From an uncultured Alphaproteobacteria bacterium (GTDB taxonomy: Bacteria; Pseudomonadota; Alphaproteobacteria; Caulobacterales; Caulobacteraceae): a DNA stretch of 5,549 nt. The translations under genes were made by a program, and so were the position numbers. The first letter of the stretch is position 1. The number at the start of each line of letters is the position of its first letter. The DNA lies in the NCBI GenBank assembly GCA_937920085.1, contig CALETE010000089.1, positions 1-5,549 on the forward strand, read 5' to 3'. Of the stretch, positions 1 through 5,549 are shown in pieces. The notes under the pieces are model-generated. The model made no database searches. It worked only from the letters and a program-made list of their open reading frames with translations, and had not been told where the DNA came from.

Positions 1-797
1 ACCAGTGACACCACCATTTCGGTCAAATGGGTCTCAAGCCCATGTTCTTCGCTATCGCTCCAAGTTGGCGCACCTTCCCCGACGACTGTCAGCCGAAGCT
101 CGTCAGCCCAGCCACCCCGAGTATGCCACTTGCCATCCCGATCGGGTTTGGCGGTTGGGTGGTCCAGTAGAAACTCTACGCGCTCAGCGCCTACGACTGC
201 GCCGACATTTCGTGCCTCGGCATCACTCACCCAAGGCTGGGCGCCGTACCTCTGCAAGGCCGTGAAAATGCTGCTGAGCAGTCGCAGGCGGCGTCGTTCG
301 AAAGCTGAGTCAAATAGCGGCCCATCCCAGGTGTGGTGCCATGCAGGTGCCCCCTTCTTCGGGCGACGCTTCTCATCGACCGCGAGCAAAGTTCCAATTA
401 GCGGGTGGGGCGCATTCAGATTGCGTTGATTGATCACCTTTCCAATTCTGGGCGCGATGCGGGCCCTAAGCTGATCCAGCGTCTCTTCGAATGTTGGTTC
501 GACTGGGAGCGGCTCAGCAAGTTCGCCTTCAGGGTTATTGTAGAAGGGCACAAAGCGCGTGTGTTCTCCCAGGTGGATAAGGTCTGGCATGCCAGGGTCT
601 CTTAGGGGGAGGGGGGCTAGCTTGACGTTCTGGCCTGCTCGCAGTTTCGTCCAATACCCTCGTTGCGGAACAGGAATGTCAGCCTTCTTGCAGATCTTCT
701 TTAGACCCACATCCGAAATCCCCAGATCCTGAGCTACCGAAAAGACAGGTTCAGCCCATATCCGCTGGTGGAGTGTTTGCCTTGTTAGAATAGCCAT
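1..797 (-). CDS. Unknown protein with N-terminal HTH-like segment and GYW motif, 3'-partial
   Basis: The minus-strand frame starting at ATG 795-797 has no stop down to the left edge, giving 265 visible residues with the C-terminus missing. Residues 10-38 read like a helix-turn-helix (hydrophobic spacing with WAEPVFSVAQDLGISDVGL and a following KKICKK basic helix). Residues 41-49 are IPVPQRGYW, followed by a basic KLRAG segment. From memory, this HTH plus IPVP-x-RGYW arrangement opens a family of uncharacterised proteobacterial proteins; no function is known to me. A Pro-rich linker lies at about 60-100, and a charged helical stretch with FERRRLRLLSSIF follows at about 162-180. No enzyme motif was seen. 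The start is supported by GAGAGGAG at 801-808. It lies 32 bases downstream of the 246-residue gene and is probably translated from the same message. DNA binding is an inference from the N-terminus only. Confidence 0.8.
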   Translation of the reverse strand, partial: MAILTRQTLHQRIWAEPVFSVAQDLGISDVGLKKICKKADIPVPQRGYWTKLRAGQNVKLAPLPLRDPGMPDLIHLGEHTRFVPFYNNPEGELAEPLPVEPTFEETLDQLRARIAPRIGKVINQRNLNAPHPLIGTLLAVDEKRRPKKGAPAWHHTWDGPLFDSAFERRRLRLLSSIFTALQRYGAQPWVSDAEARNVGAVVGAERVEFLLDHPTAKPDRDGKWHTRGGWADELRLTVVGEGAPTWSDSEEHGLETHLTEMVVSL

Positions 798-800
798 GGG

Positions 801-808
801 CTCCTCTC
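801..808 (-). promoter_or_regulatory. Ribosome binding site for the gene starting at 797
   Basis: The minus strand reads GAGAGGAG, then three bases, then the ATG at 797. The match to the anti-Shine-Dalgarno sequence is strong, though the spacing is on the short side. It sets the start of a frame that runs off the window and might otherwise be missed. Confidence 0.65.
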
Positions 809-829
809 ACGCCGGGTTCACCTGCCCCC

Positions 830-1570
830 TCACCAACGAGGCTCAGGCAGGTAGGCGGCCTCAGAAATGACCTTTGTCGCATCGCCGCGGGTTCGGTAGT
901 TTCCGATTAGAAGGCCTTCCGTATCTTCCAGCGTTTTGATGCGGTGAAGGCTCATCGACTTTTCGCTAGTGCGCGAGAGCCGGTAGATCCGACCATTTGT
1001 ACGACAATACACCTCGGCAGACTTATTCAGGGGAGTCCATTTGCAGTCAGCGCCGGATAGAAGGCGCTGCTCAAGGGCTTGCTTCTCAGCCTCAATCTGC
1101 CGTTGCCGTTCAGCCTGACTTTCCCGCATCTGGCGGATTTCTTCCTCCTCTACCCACTCTTGGATCGCCCCAATGATCGCGGGAAGCTCCGTGCCTTCGG
1201 CCTTCTCCCTTTCGAAAATCATTAGGCAGCCGAGTTTCACCCCTTCATTGGGTCGCGATCCATATTCGTCCTCTTGGAACGCCCGCAATCGCTGGGCGAC
1301 GTCCATTCTGGTGAGCTGAGGACCGGGCATTCCATTGAGGTATTCCCGAAGGTCTTCGATAGGGATCCAGCAGTCAGTCGCGGACTTAACTAATGTCTCG
1401 CGTTGCTCAGTCCACTTACGCCAAACGCCATCTCGCTGCCTTAGTTTCTCAACGATTTCGTTTGCGAGGAGGTGGATTGCCCAGCCGTCGCGGATATGCC
1501 GCTGGTAGGGCGTACAAACGTGGTTGAACAAGAGTTCCTTTACAGCTCGAACCTGGTCGTTGTTGTCCAT
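830..1570 (-). CDS. Hypothetical protein with central coiled coil, 246 aa
   Basis: This is a complete soluble protein of unknown function, with no signal peptide or membrane segment. Three parts can be seen. Residues 1-130 are helical and Trp-rich (W30, W50, W53, W68), with an EKAEGTELPAIIGAI stretch near 122-136. Residues about 137-172 form a highly charged Glu/Arg/Gln helix, probably a coiled coil. Residues 176-246 look like a small beta-rich domain beginning CKWTPLNKS, containing VYCRTNGRIYRL and ending in PEPRW. C176 and C189 could be a pair but no metal site is evident. No catalytic motif was recognised. The start is supported by GAGGT five bases upstream. The next gene begins 32 bases after the stop on the same strand, so the two probably form one operon. 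A structural or adaptor role would fit the coiled coil, but this is speculation. Confidence 0.82.
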   Translation of the reverse strand: MDNNDQVRAVKELLFNHVCTPYQRHIRDGWAIHLLANEIVEKLRQRDGVWRKWTEQRETLVKSATDCWIPIEDLREYLNGMPGPQLTRMDVAQRLRAFQEDEYGSRPNEGVKLGCLMIFEREKAEGTELPAIIGAIQEWVEEEEIRQMRESQAERQRQIEAEKQALEQRLLSGADCKWTPLNKSAEVYCRTNGRIYRLSRTSEKSMSLHRIKTLEDTEGLLIGNYRTRGDATKVISEAAYLPEPRW

Positions 1571-1809
1571 TCTCTACCTCGACCTAAAGCAGCCGCTTCA
1601 GGCCAGTTTCCACATGCCAAGACTACTCAAGCCATTGGCACGATCAAAGGTCATCGGGTTGGTAGGCTTTGCGCCTAAAGCGACATCAAATTAGCTTTCG
1701 TGCTGCCATTTTATGGGGCGACCTCTCCAACCGTGGTCGCTCCCCAATTGTGGACGTCAGCAGAGATGCCAATCCAGGAAGAGTGGAACTTCCATTTTCG
1801 CTAAGATTG
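1571..1809. other. Intergenic stretch upstream of the leftward two-gene unit
   Basis: No convincing gene is seen on either strand in these 239 bases. The frames crossing it are short, begin without a ribosome binding site and give low-complexity basic translations. The promoter of the leftward two-gene unit should lie here unless it reads on from the 56-aa gene. I could not find a -35/-10 pair with sensible spacing. A TAAAAT hexamer occurs on the minus strand around 1712-1717 but has no partner 16-18 bases upstream. Confidence 0.5.
1576..1580 (-). promoter_or_regulatory. Ribosome binding site for the 246-aa gene
   Basis: The minus strand reads GAGGT, five bases before the ATG at 1570. This is good Shine-Dalgarno spacing and supports that start codon. 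Confidence 0.6.
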
Positions 1810-1980
1810 TTAGCGGTAAACGCCAAGGGCGAACGCCACTACGCCCATGATTAATTCAACGCCGATGATCAAGGCGATCTGAATCCGCTGATGACTTCGC
1901 ATACGCCGCACCATGTCCGTCTGGACCGTCGCAAGTTCTGCATGAAATTCGGCGAATGATTTCTCAAGGCGGCTTTCCAT
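1810..1980 (-). CDS. Mini coiled-coil, tail-anchored membrane protein, 56 aa
   Basis: A 56-residue frame runs from ATG 1978-1980 to TAA 1810-1812. Residues L5, F9, F12, L16, V19 and M23 follow a strict 4-3-4-3-4 spacing, the signature of a coiled coil. A basic turn (RRMRSHQR, 25-32) follows, then a hydrophobic helix at 33-54 and YR at the end. This predicts a short cytoplasmic coiled coil fixed in the inner membrane by its C-terminal tail. The start MESRLE resembles IESRLE in the divergent 87-aa gene. Upstream, the frame has a TAG 60 bases before the ATG and no other start codon between them, so ATG 1980 is the only option. The ribosome site is weak (AAAGGG, 13 bases upstream). The organised heptads make chance unlikely, but translation is unproven. 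Bdr and DUF1640-like small proteins share this general layout; membership is not claimed. Confidence 0.6.
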   Translation of the reverse strand: MESRLEKSFAEFHAELATVQTDMVRRMRSHQRIQIALIIGVELIMGVVAFALGVYR

Positions 1981-2121
1981 GGGGCGGTACGAACCCTTTG
2001 TGACGAGGTCGGAACGAACACATCTACCACTTTCTTGATCTGGCTACGATTGGCGTTGGTTGCCAAGGGGGCAAGGATCAAAGAATGGTCACTTCAATTC
2101 GATAAAGCTTCTCTGCACATA
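1981..2121. promoter_or_regulatory. Divergent intergenic region between the two mini membrane-protein genes
   Basis: These 141 bases separate the starts of two genes read in opposite directions, so promoters for both should lie here. The clearest structure is a perfect 5-bp inverted repeat with a 5-base loop, TTGCC at 2060-2064 and GGCAA at 2070-2074, near the centre. It could be an operator half-site pair or a chance hairpin. I found no -35/-10 pair I would defend on either strand. Confidence 0.35.
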
Positions 2122-2385
2122 ATGGCAAAAACCCGTCTCGACTTCGGACCTACAGATACGAGCGGTCCTATAGAAAGTCGGCTGGAATTCAAATTTGCGC
2201 AGCAGAGCGCCAAATTCGACAGTTCGTTCGCCTCGATAGATGAGCGGTTCGCTGAGATAACCGAGCAATTCCAAGAAATGGGGGTTCACCACGTCGCGAG
2301 CCTTCGACGCCAAAGGATATGGCTTAATATAGCGATGATTGTGACTTCGGCCGGCGCATTGGCTCACCTGAAATTCCTTCTCTGA
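2122..2385 (+). CDS. Small coiled-coil, tail-anchored membrane protein, 87 aa
   Basis: The only plus-strand gene supported in the window. Residues 1-16 are polar. From 25 to 50 an aromatic heptad pattern is evident: F25, F32, I39 and I46 spaced by seven, interleaved with F36, F43 and F50 also spaced by seven, giving a regular 4-3 core. A basic LRRQR (61-65) leads into a hydrophobic helix at 66-87 that ends the protein, so a C-terminal membrane anchor with the coil in the cytoplasm is predicted. The ATG at 2122 is chosen because it is the first ATG in frame. A TTG at 2035 would add 29 residues with no family logic. No clear Shine-Dalgarno is seen before 2122, which weakens the start call. It is divergent from the 56-aa gene, whose plan it shares, and convergent with the relaxase gene. 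Function unknown. Confidence 0.6.
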   Translation: MAKTRLDFGPTDTSGPIESRLEFKFAQQSAKFDSSFASIDERFAEITEQFQEMGVHHVASLRRQRIWLNIAMIVTSAGALAHLKFLL

Positions 2386-2395
2386 GATACGTCGT

Positions 2396-2437
2396 TGTCC
2401 CCGCTGGCAGATATTTCTGGGTGCTGACACGGGGACA
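2396..2437. repeat. 8-bp inverted repeat in the convergent gap
   Basis: TGTCCCCG at 2396-2403 is matched perfectly by CGGGGACA at 2430-2437, with 26 bases between, which themselves contain a small CAGA/TCTG pair. It lies 11 bases after the stop of the plus-strand gene and within the gap facing the relaxase stop, where a two-way terminator might sit. There is no T run on either side, so a classical intrinsic terminator is not supported. A protein binding site or chance are alternatives. Confidence 0.35.
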
Positions 2438-2513
2438 TGAGGACAGGTCTACTCGTAGCCAGGTGGACGCCAGGACAGGCACCCAAGTCCGCAAGGCGTT
2501 GGACACTTCAGCC

Positions 2514-5500
2514 TCAAAGCGACATCCCCCAATCCCTCTTCCGGTCGGCCGAAGGCTCGCGCTGTGGCTCTTGACGGGTCGGCTCATCGAAGTGTCGATC
2601 AAAGGTTTTCTCTAGCTTCTTCTCTTTCTCGCTTTCTAGCCTGACATCCGGTGCAACCGGCTCGCGAAGGCCCTGATCCAACCCCGCTCGCCGGTCTTGC
2701 GCGATCTCGGCCGGATCTGGACGAACATTCTCCGAAGCGATCAGGTTTTGGCCGTCTTTGTTGGATAGCCGTGCGAGCAACCGCTCTTTAGAGTCGGTGA
2801 CCACGCTGATGCCGTGCACCGCCCGTGATACCTGAACATAGGCGATGGCTTGGTTCGCATTACGAGAATGAAGAACCGCGATTGGATCATCCCTGAGCGT
2901 CAGTCCCTGGGCGCGATGAGTGGTCATTGCATAGCCAGGTCCCAGGAACCTAAGGTTCGGGTCATTGGCAGGCAATTCAAGCCTTGCTCCGCCATCTCGC
3001 TCCAGCGTCACCTGCTTCTCGTCGCTTGAGACGATCGTCACCTTCTCGCCAACCCTGGCTTCGACGTCCTTCAGCGACCGCTCAAAGACCATCTGGGCGC
3101 CGTTGTAGATTGGCTTGGGTTCCTTCGGATCGAAGACCGAGAATGCGTCCCTTCCATTCCGGGCCAAGGAGGCAAGATCGATCGAAAACTGCCGTCCACT
3201 TTGATTTTCAACATGCAAAAGTGTGGACGTGTCCGCCTGTCCACGAGCGACCACGTGGACATGTTCATCCTTGGACACGTCGAGCTGTCGACTTGTGAAG
3301 TTGAAGACCAGGACCTGGCCTTCCTTGTAGCTTTCGATCTTCCAGCGCTCCGGACCCGTCAAATGGACCTGAACCAAAGGCGAGACTGAGACGCCTGTGC
3401 GCCCGATTTCGCCCTGCCTTTCTAGGTGCTCTAAGATCTTGCCATTGATCTCGTGGCGTTCAGCCTGGGTCGCAGTAAGGACGGGCCGGTTCTGGCCCTT
3501 TTCATGCGCCGCTTTCCAGAGCTGAAAGGCGTTTTCAACAAGGTCGCTTGAGCCCTTTCCGGCGCCAACCTCGATGAGAGAAAGGCCAAGCCGCTCCACG
3601 CCATCCTTGGCGTTTCCTTGGGAGAAGGCTTCAACGGAGGACCTTAGGCCGAGGTCACGTTGACGAACGATTTCGTCAACGATGGCCTTGGGCGCACCTT
3701 CATTCACCAGATGGCGGAACGGCGCCCCAGCCCCCACGGCTCCAAGTTGCCTCTGGTCGCCCACTAAGACCAATTTCGATAGCTCAAGCTTTCTCGACAG
3801 CTCGACAATTCTGAAGGCGTCCCGATTGGACAGCATGGAGGCTTCGTCGACGACCACGACCTTGCCGGCCCATCGCGATTTCTCGGCGCCGGTCGCCCGC
3901 CGCTTACCATCCGCGACATCTGAGAACTGAGCCAGGAAGCTGGCCGTCGTTTGAGCCTTGTCCATTCGCGCTTCGGTGCGAAGGGAGTCCACTGCGGCAT
4001 GGGTCGGCCCAAGTCCGACCGAGGAAACGCCCTTATCGGCCAGAGCCTCATTTACTGTCCGCAGCAAGGTCGTCTTGCCAACGCCGGCAGCGCCCTGAAT
4101 GGCAAGCACCCGGTCTTTGGACGACAAGACGAGGAGGGCTGCGGAAACCTGACCAGCGTTCAAGGCTAAGTCTGACATTTCACGGCCTGGCTGCTTCAGG
4201 CGCGAGATGGCCCCGATCTTGTCATAGGCTGGCGTCGACTTGCCCTTGCCGGCTTCAATTGACGCAATGAGGTTGCGCTCGAGCGCTAATGCGTCTGGCG
4301 TAGTCAGGCCGCCGTGCAGTTTCTGATCTGCGATCTTCAAGACACCGCGGCGCTCTAGGGCCGCAATCTCCTTCGCTAGGCTTTCGCTCGCCACTTGGAG
4401 TGAAGAGGCTTCCAATGCGCCGCGCATGACCTCTGTCCTAGTGAAGACCGCACGCCGATCTTCCAGAACCTCCACGGCAAAGCTTACGGCTCGGCGGGCT
4501 TCTGGATCTCGGCCGACTTCAGGCTCACCAGCCTGGTAGCCATACTTTTCAGAGATGCCTCCCAGAAGGCGCGTTTTCAGAGCCGAAACGAACTCAGTGA
4601 CAGGCGCATCGCGTCTGGCCATCTGTTCGGAGCTTTTGACGGCGCCACGCCCACGTTCGTGGGCCGCTTTCACCAGACCCTCAGCGTCTAACCCAACGTC
4701 CCGGGCTTCCTCACGCCATCGCCCCTCTAGTTCACCTACGTCCAGCTTCAGCTTCTTCGGTCGATCCTTGAGCTTTGCCACTTGAGCGGCGTCCGGCGTG
4801 GTGGGCTTTTCCCGCGCATAGGCTTCTTCGACCCGCTTGGTCGCCTTGGAGAAGGCCTCCCTGTGTTCTGGCTCTACTGCCGATAGCTCAAAGGTCCCGC
4901 CTTTATGAGGCTGGACGTCATACCCAAGGTCCATGGCCGCCCTGGCGAGCTCTCTTTGATAGATCAGGCCCAGGGCAACCTGCCCCTCGAGAAGGGCCTT
5001 GGACTCTATCGCTCGCCACTCGTCTGCCGATTTCAACCAGGTCGCATTGGCCACGATGACGTGGGAATGTGTCTGCGGATCGCCCTCGCGGCTGGTCGCA
5101 TGGGTTGTCTTGGCGGCGACCAGGTTTCCGGTCGAGACCCGTTCAATTTTCCCCTCCGGTGTCCTGACGCGGGTGACTGCGAGCTCCTTCTCGGCATAGC
5201 TCATGGCCGCGACAACGGCCTTTTCGTGTGCGGCTAACAGACGAGTATCACCCCCGACGAGGCCGAGAAGCGAGACCGACTTTGGCGCACTGAAAGTAAG
5301 ATCAAAGCCCGCCTTATGTTCCATCTCACCCAGGCGCTCGGCTCTGGAGAGGGGAGGGCCCTCAGGGTCTGGATTTCTTCCCCTGAGAACCGATTGAAAG
5401 TCCTCGGCGCGTGCGGGGCCTTCAAGACCGAGCGCTTTTGATCCTTCGCCAAGCCAAACGAGGCCAGTTTCCGGCCCGCCTTCCATCGATGAAAGATAGT

Positions 5501-5549
5501 AGTCCTCTTTCTGATAATACTGCCCGCCAGAGGCAGATGAGACCGCCCA
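2514..5549 (-). CDS. mobF: MobF-family conjugative relaxase-helicase (TrwC/TraI type), 5'-partial
   Basis: It nicks the transferred strand at oriT through a 5'-phosphotyrosine bond and unwinds it for conjugation. The frame is open to the right edge, giving 1011 residues; the true start is a few codons outside. Numbering from ATG 5486, all motifs are in order. Two tyrosine pairs in QYYQKEDYY lie upstream of that ATG (codons 5514-5519 and 5496-5501). The probable base D62 is in FDLTFSAPKSVS. The metal-binding histidines are H129, H140 and H142, with spacing identical to that I recall for TrwC. The RecD-like helicase follows: Walker A GAAGVGKT (465-472, DNA 4071-4094), PTHAAV (494-499), Walker B VVVVDEAS (543-550), GDQRQL (576-581), TTHRAQGLT (855-863) and YVQVSRA (883-889). 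The end is a charged tail finishing KRDWGMSL. At about 1000 residues it fits the shorter TrwC-like class with one helicase domain. It appears intact and functional. Upstream genes (oriT, coupling protein) lie beyond the window. Confidence 0.96.
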   Translation of the reverse strand, partial: WAVSSASGGQYYQKEDYYLSSMEGGPETGLVWLGEGSKALGLEGPARAEDFQSVLRGRNPDPEGPPLSRAERLGEMEHKAGFDLTFSAPKSVSLLGLVGGDTRLLAAHEKAVVAAMSYAEKELAVTRVRTPEGKIERVSTGNLVAAKTTHATSREGDPQTHSHVIVANATWLKSADEWRAIESKALLEGQVALGLIYQRELARAAMDLGYDVQPHKGGTFELSAVEPEHREAFSKATKRVEEAYAREKPTTPDAAQVAKLKDRPKKLKLDVGELEGRWREEARDVGLDAEGLVKAAHERGRGAVKSSEQMARRDAPVTEFVSALKTRLLGGISEKYGYQAGEPEVGRDPEARRAVSFAVEVLEDRRAVFTRTEVMRGALEASSLQVASESLAKEIAALERRGVLKIADQKLHGGLTTPDALALERNLIASIEAGKGKSTPAYDKIGAISRLKQPGREMSDLALNAGQVSAALLVLSSKDRVLAIQGAAGVGKTTLLRTVNEALADKGVSSVGLGPTHAAVDSLRTEARMDKAQTTASFLAQFSDVADGKRRATGAEKSRWAGKVVVVDEASMLSNRDAFRIVELSRKLELSKLVLVGDQRQLGAVGAGAPFRHLVNEGAPKAIVDEIVRQRDLGLRSSVEAFSQGNAKDGVERLGLSLIEVGAGKGSSDLVENAFQLWKAAHEKGQNRPVLTATQAERHEINGKILEHLERQGEIGRTGVSVSPLVQVHLTGPERWKIESYKEGQVLVFNFTSRQLDVSKDEHVHVVARGQADTSTLLHVENQSGRQFSIDLASLARNGRDAFSVFDPKEPKPIYNGAQMVFERSLKDVEARVGEKVTIVSSDEKQVTLERDGGARLELPANDPNLRFLGPGYAMTTHRAQGLTLRDDPIAVLHSRNANQAIAYVQVSRAVHGISVVTDSKERLLARLSNKDGQNLIASENVRPDPAEIAQDRRAGLDQGLREPVAPDVRLESEKEKKLEKTFDRHFDEPTRQEPQREPSADRKRDWGMSL

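Noticed and set aside
5..605. Three plus-strand frames at the left end
   Set aside because: They are antisense to the well-supported frame starting at 797; their Arg- and Ser-rich translations are typical of shadow frames.
1663..1677. Small hairpin TAGGC/GCCTA with a 5-base loop as a terminator
   Set aside because: The stem is only 5 bp and no T run follows on either strand; it also does not lie just after a stop codon.
1869..2081. Minus-strand frame of 70 codons across the 56-aa gene
   Set aside because: Its translation is basic and without pattern, while the overlapping 56-residue frame shows regular heptads and a membrane helix; both cannot easily be real.
2035..2121. TTG-initiated 29-residue extension of the 87-aa gene
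   Set aside because: There is no ribosome site before the TTG, the added residues do not match the plan of the sibling protein, and it would use up most of the divergent promoter region.
2089..2430. Minus-strand frame of 113 codons opposite the 87-aa gene
   Set aside because: It is antisense to the frame with the aromatic heptad core and C-terminal hydrophobic helix; its own translation has no recognisable organisation.
2386..2513. oriT for the relaxase
   Set aside because: The inverted repeat is suggestive, but MobF oriT sites usually lie near the 5' side of the transfer operon, here beyond the right edge; no nick-site sequence could be recognised.
2324..2615. Short frames on both strands over the relaxase 3' end and the convergent gap
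   Set aside because: They overlap the relaxase C-terminus out of frame and have no motif or ribosome site.
2514..5486. Relaxase as a degraded or N-terminally truncated gene
   Set aside because: The missing active-site residues are encoded in frame upstream of the ATG, all helicase motifs are present and there is no internal stop.

Overview
The window looks like the accessory part of a proteobacterial, most likely alphaproteobacterial, plasmid or integrated conjugative element. This is inferred from moderately high G+C, GAGG-type ribosome binding sites and the one gene that can be recognised: a MobF (TrwC/TraI-type) conjugative relaxase-helicase. No rRNA, tRNA, CRISPR array, transposase or insertion-sequence end was seen.

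Layout, right to left. The relaxase fills 2514-5549 on the minus strand and runs off the right edge, so a handful of N-terminal residues are missing. Its catalytic tyrosines lie upstream of the first ATG inside the window, so a gene called from that ATG would lose its active site. The C-terminal end is complete. A short gap (2386-2513) follows, with an 8-bp inverted repeat and recurring GGAC words.

Next come two very small genes read away from each other: a plus-strand 87-residue protein (2122-2385) and a minus-strand 56-residue protein (1810-1980). Both have the same plan, an IESRLE/MESRLE-like start, a regular 3-4 heptad coiled coil and one C-terminal hydrophobic helix. They look like distant siblings and probably sit in the membrane by their tails.

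After an apparently empty 239-base stretch comes a leftward two-gene unit: a 246-residue protein of unknown function with a central coiled coil (830-1570), then, 32 bases downstream, a protein starting at 797 that runs off the left edge after 265 visible residues. The latter opens with a helix-turn-helix-like segment followed by a conspicuous IPVPQRGYW motif. Both have good Shine-Dalgarno sequences and are probably co-transcribed.

The relaxase would nick and unwind the element's DNA for transfer. The other four genes have no recognisable transfer role and are best read as cargo. No function can be assigned from sequence alone. The two parts most likely to be undescribed are the twin mini membrane proteins and the two-gene unit at the left.
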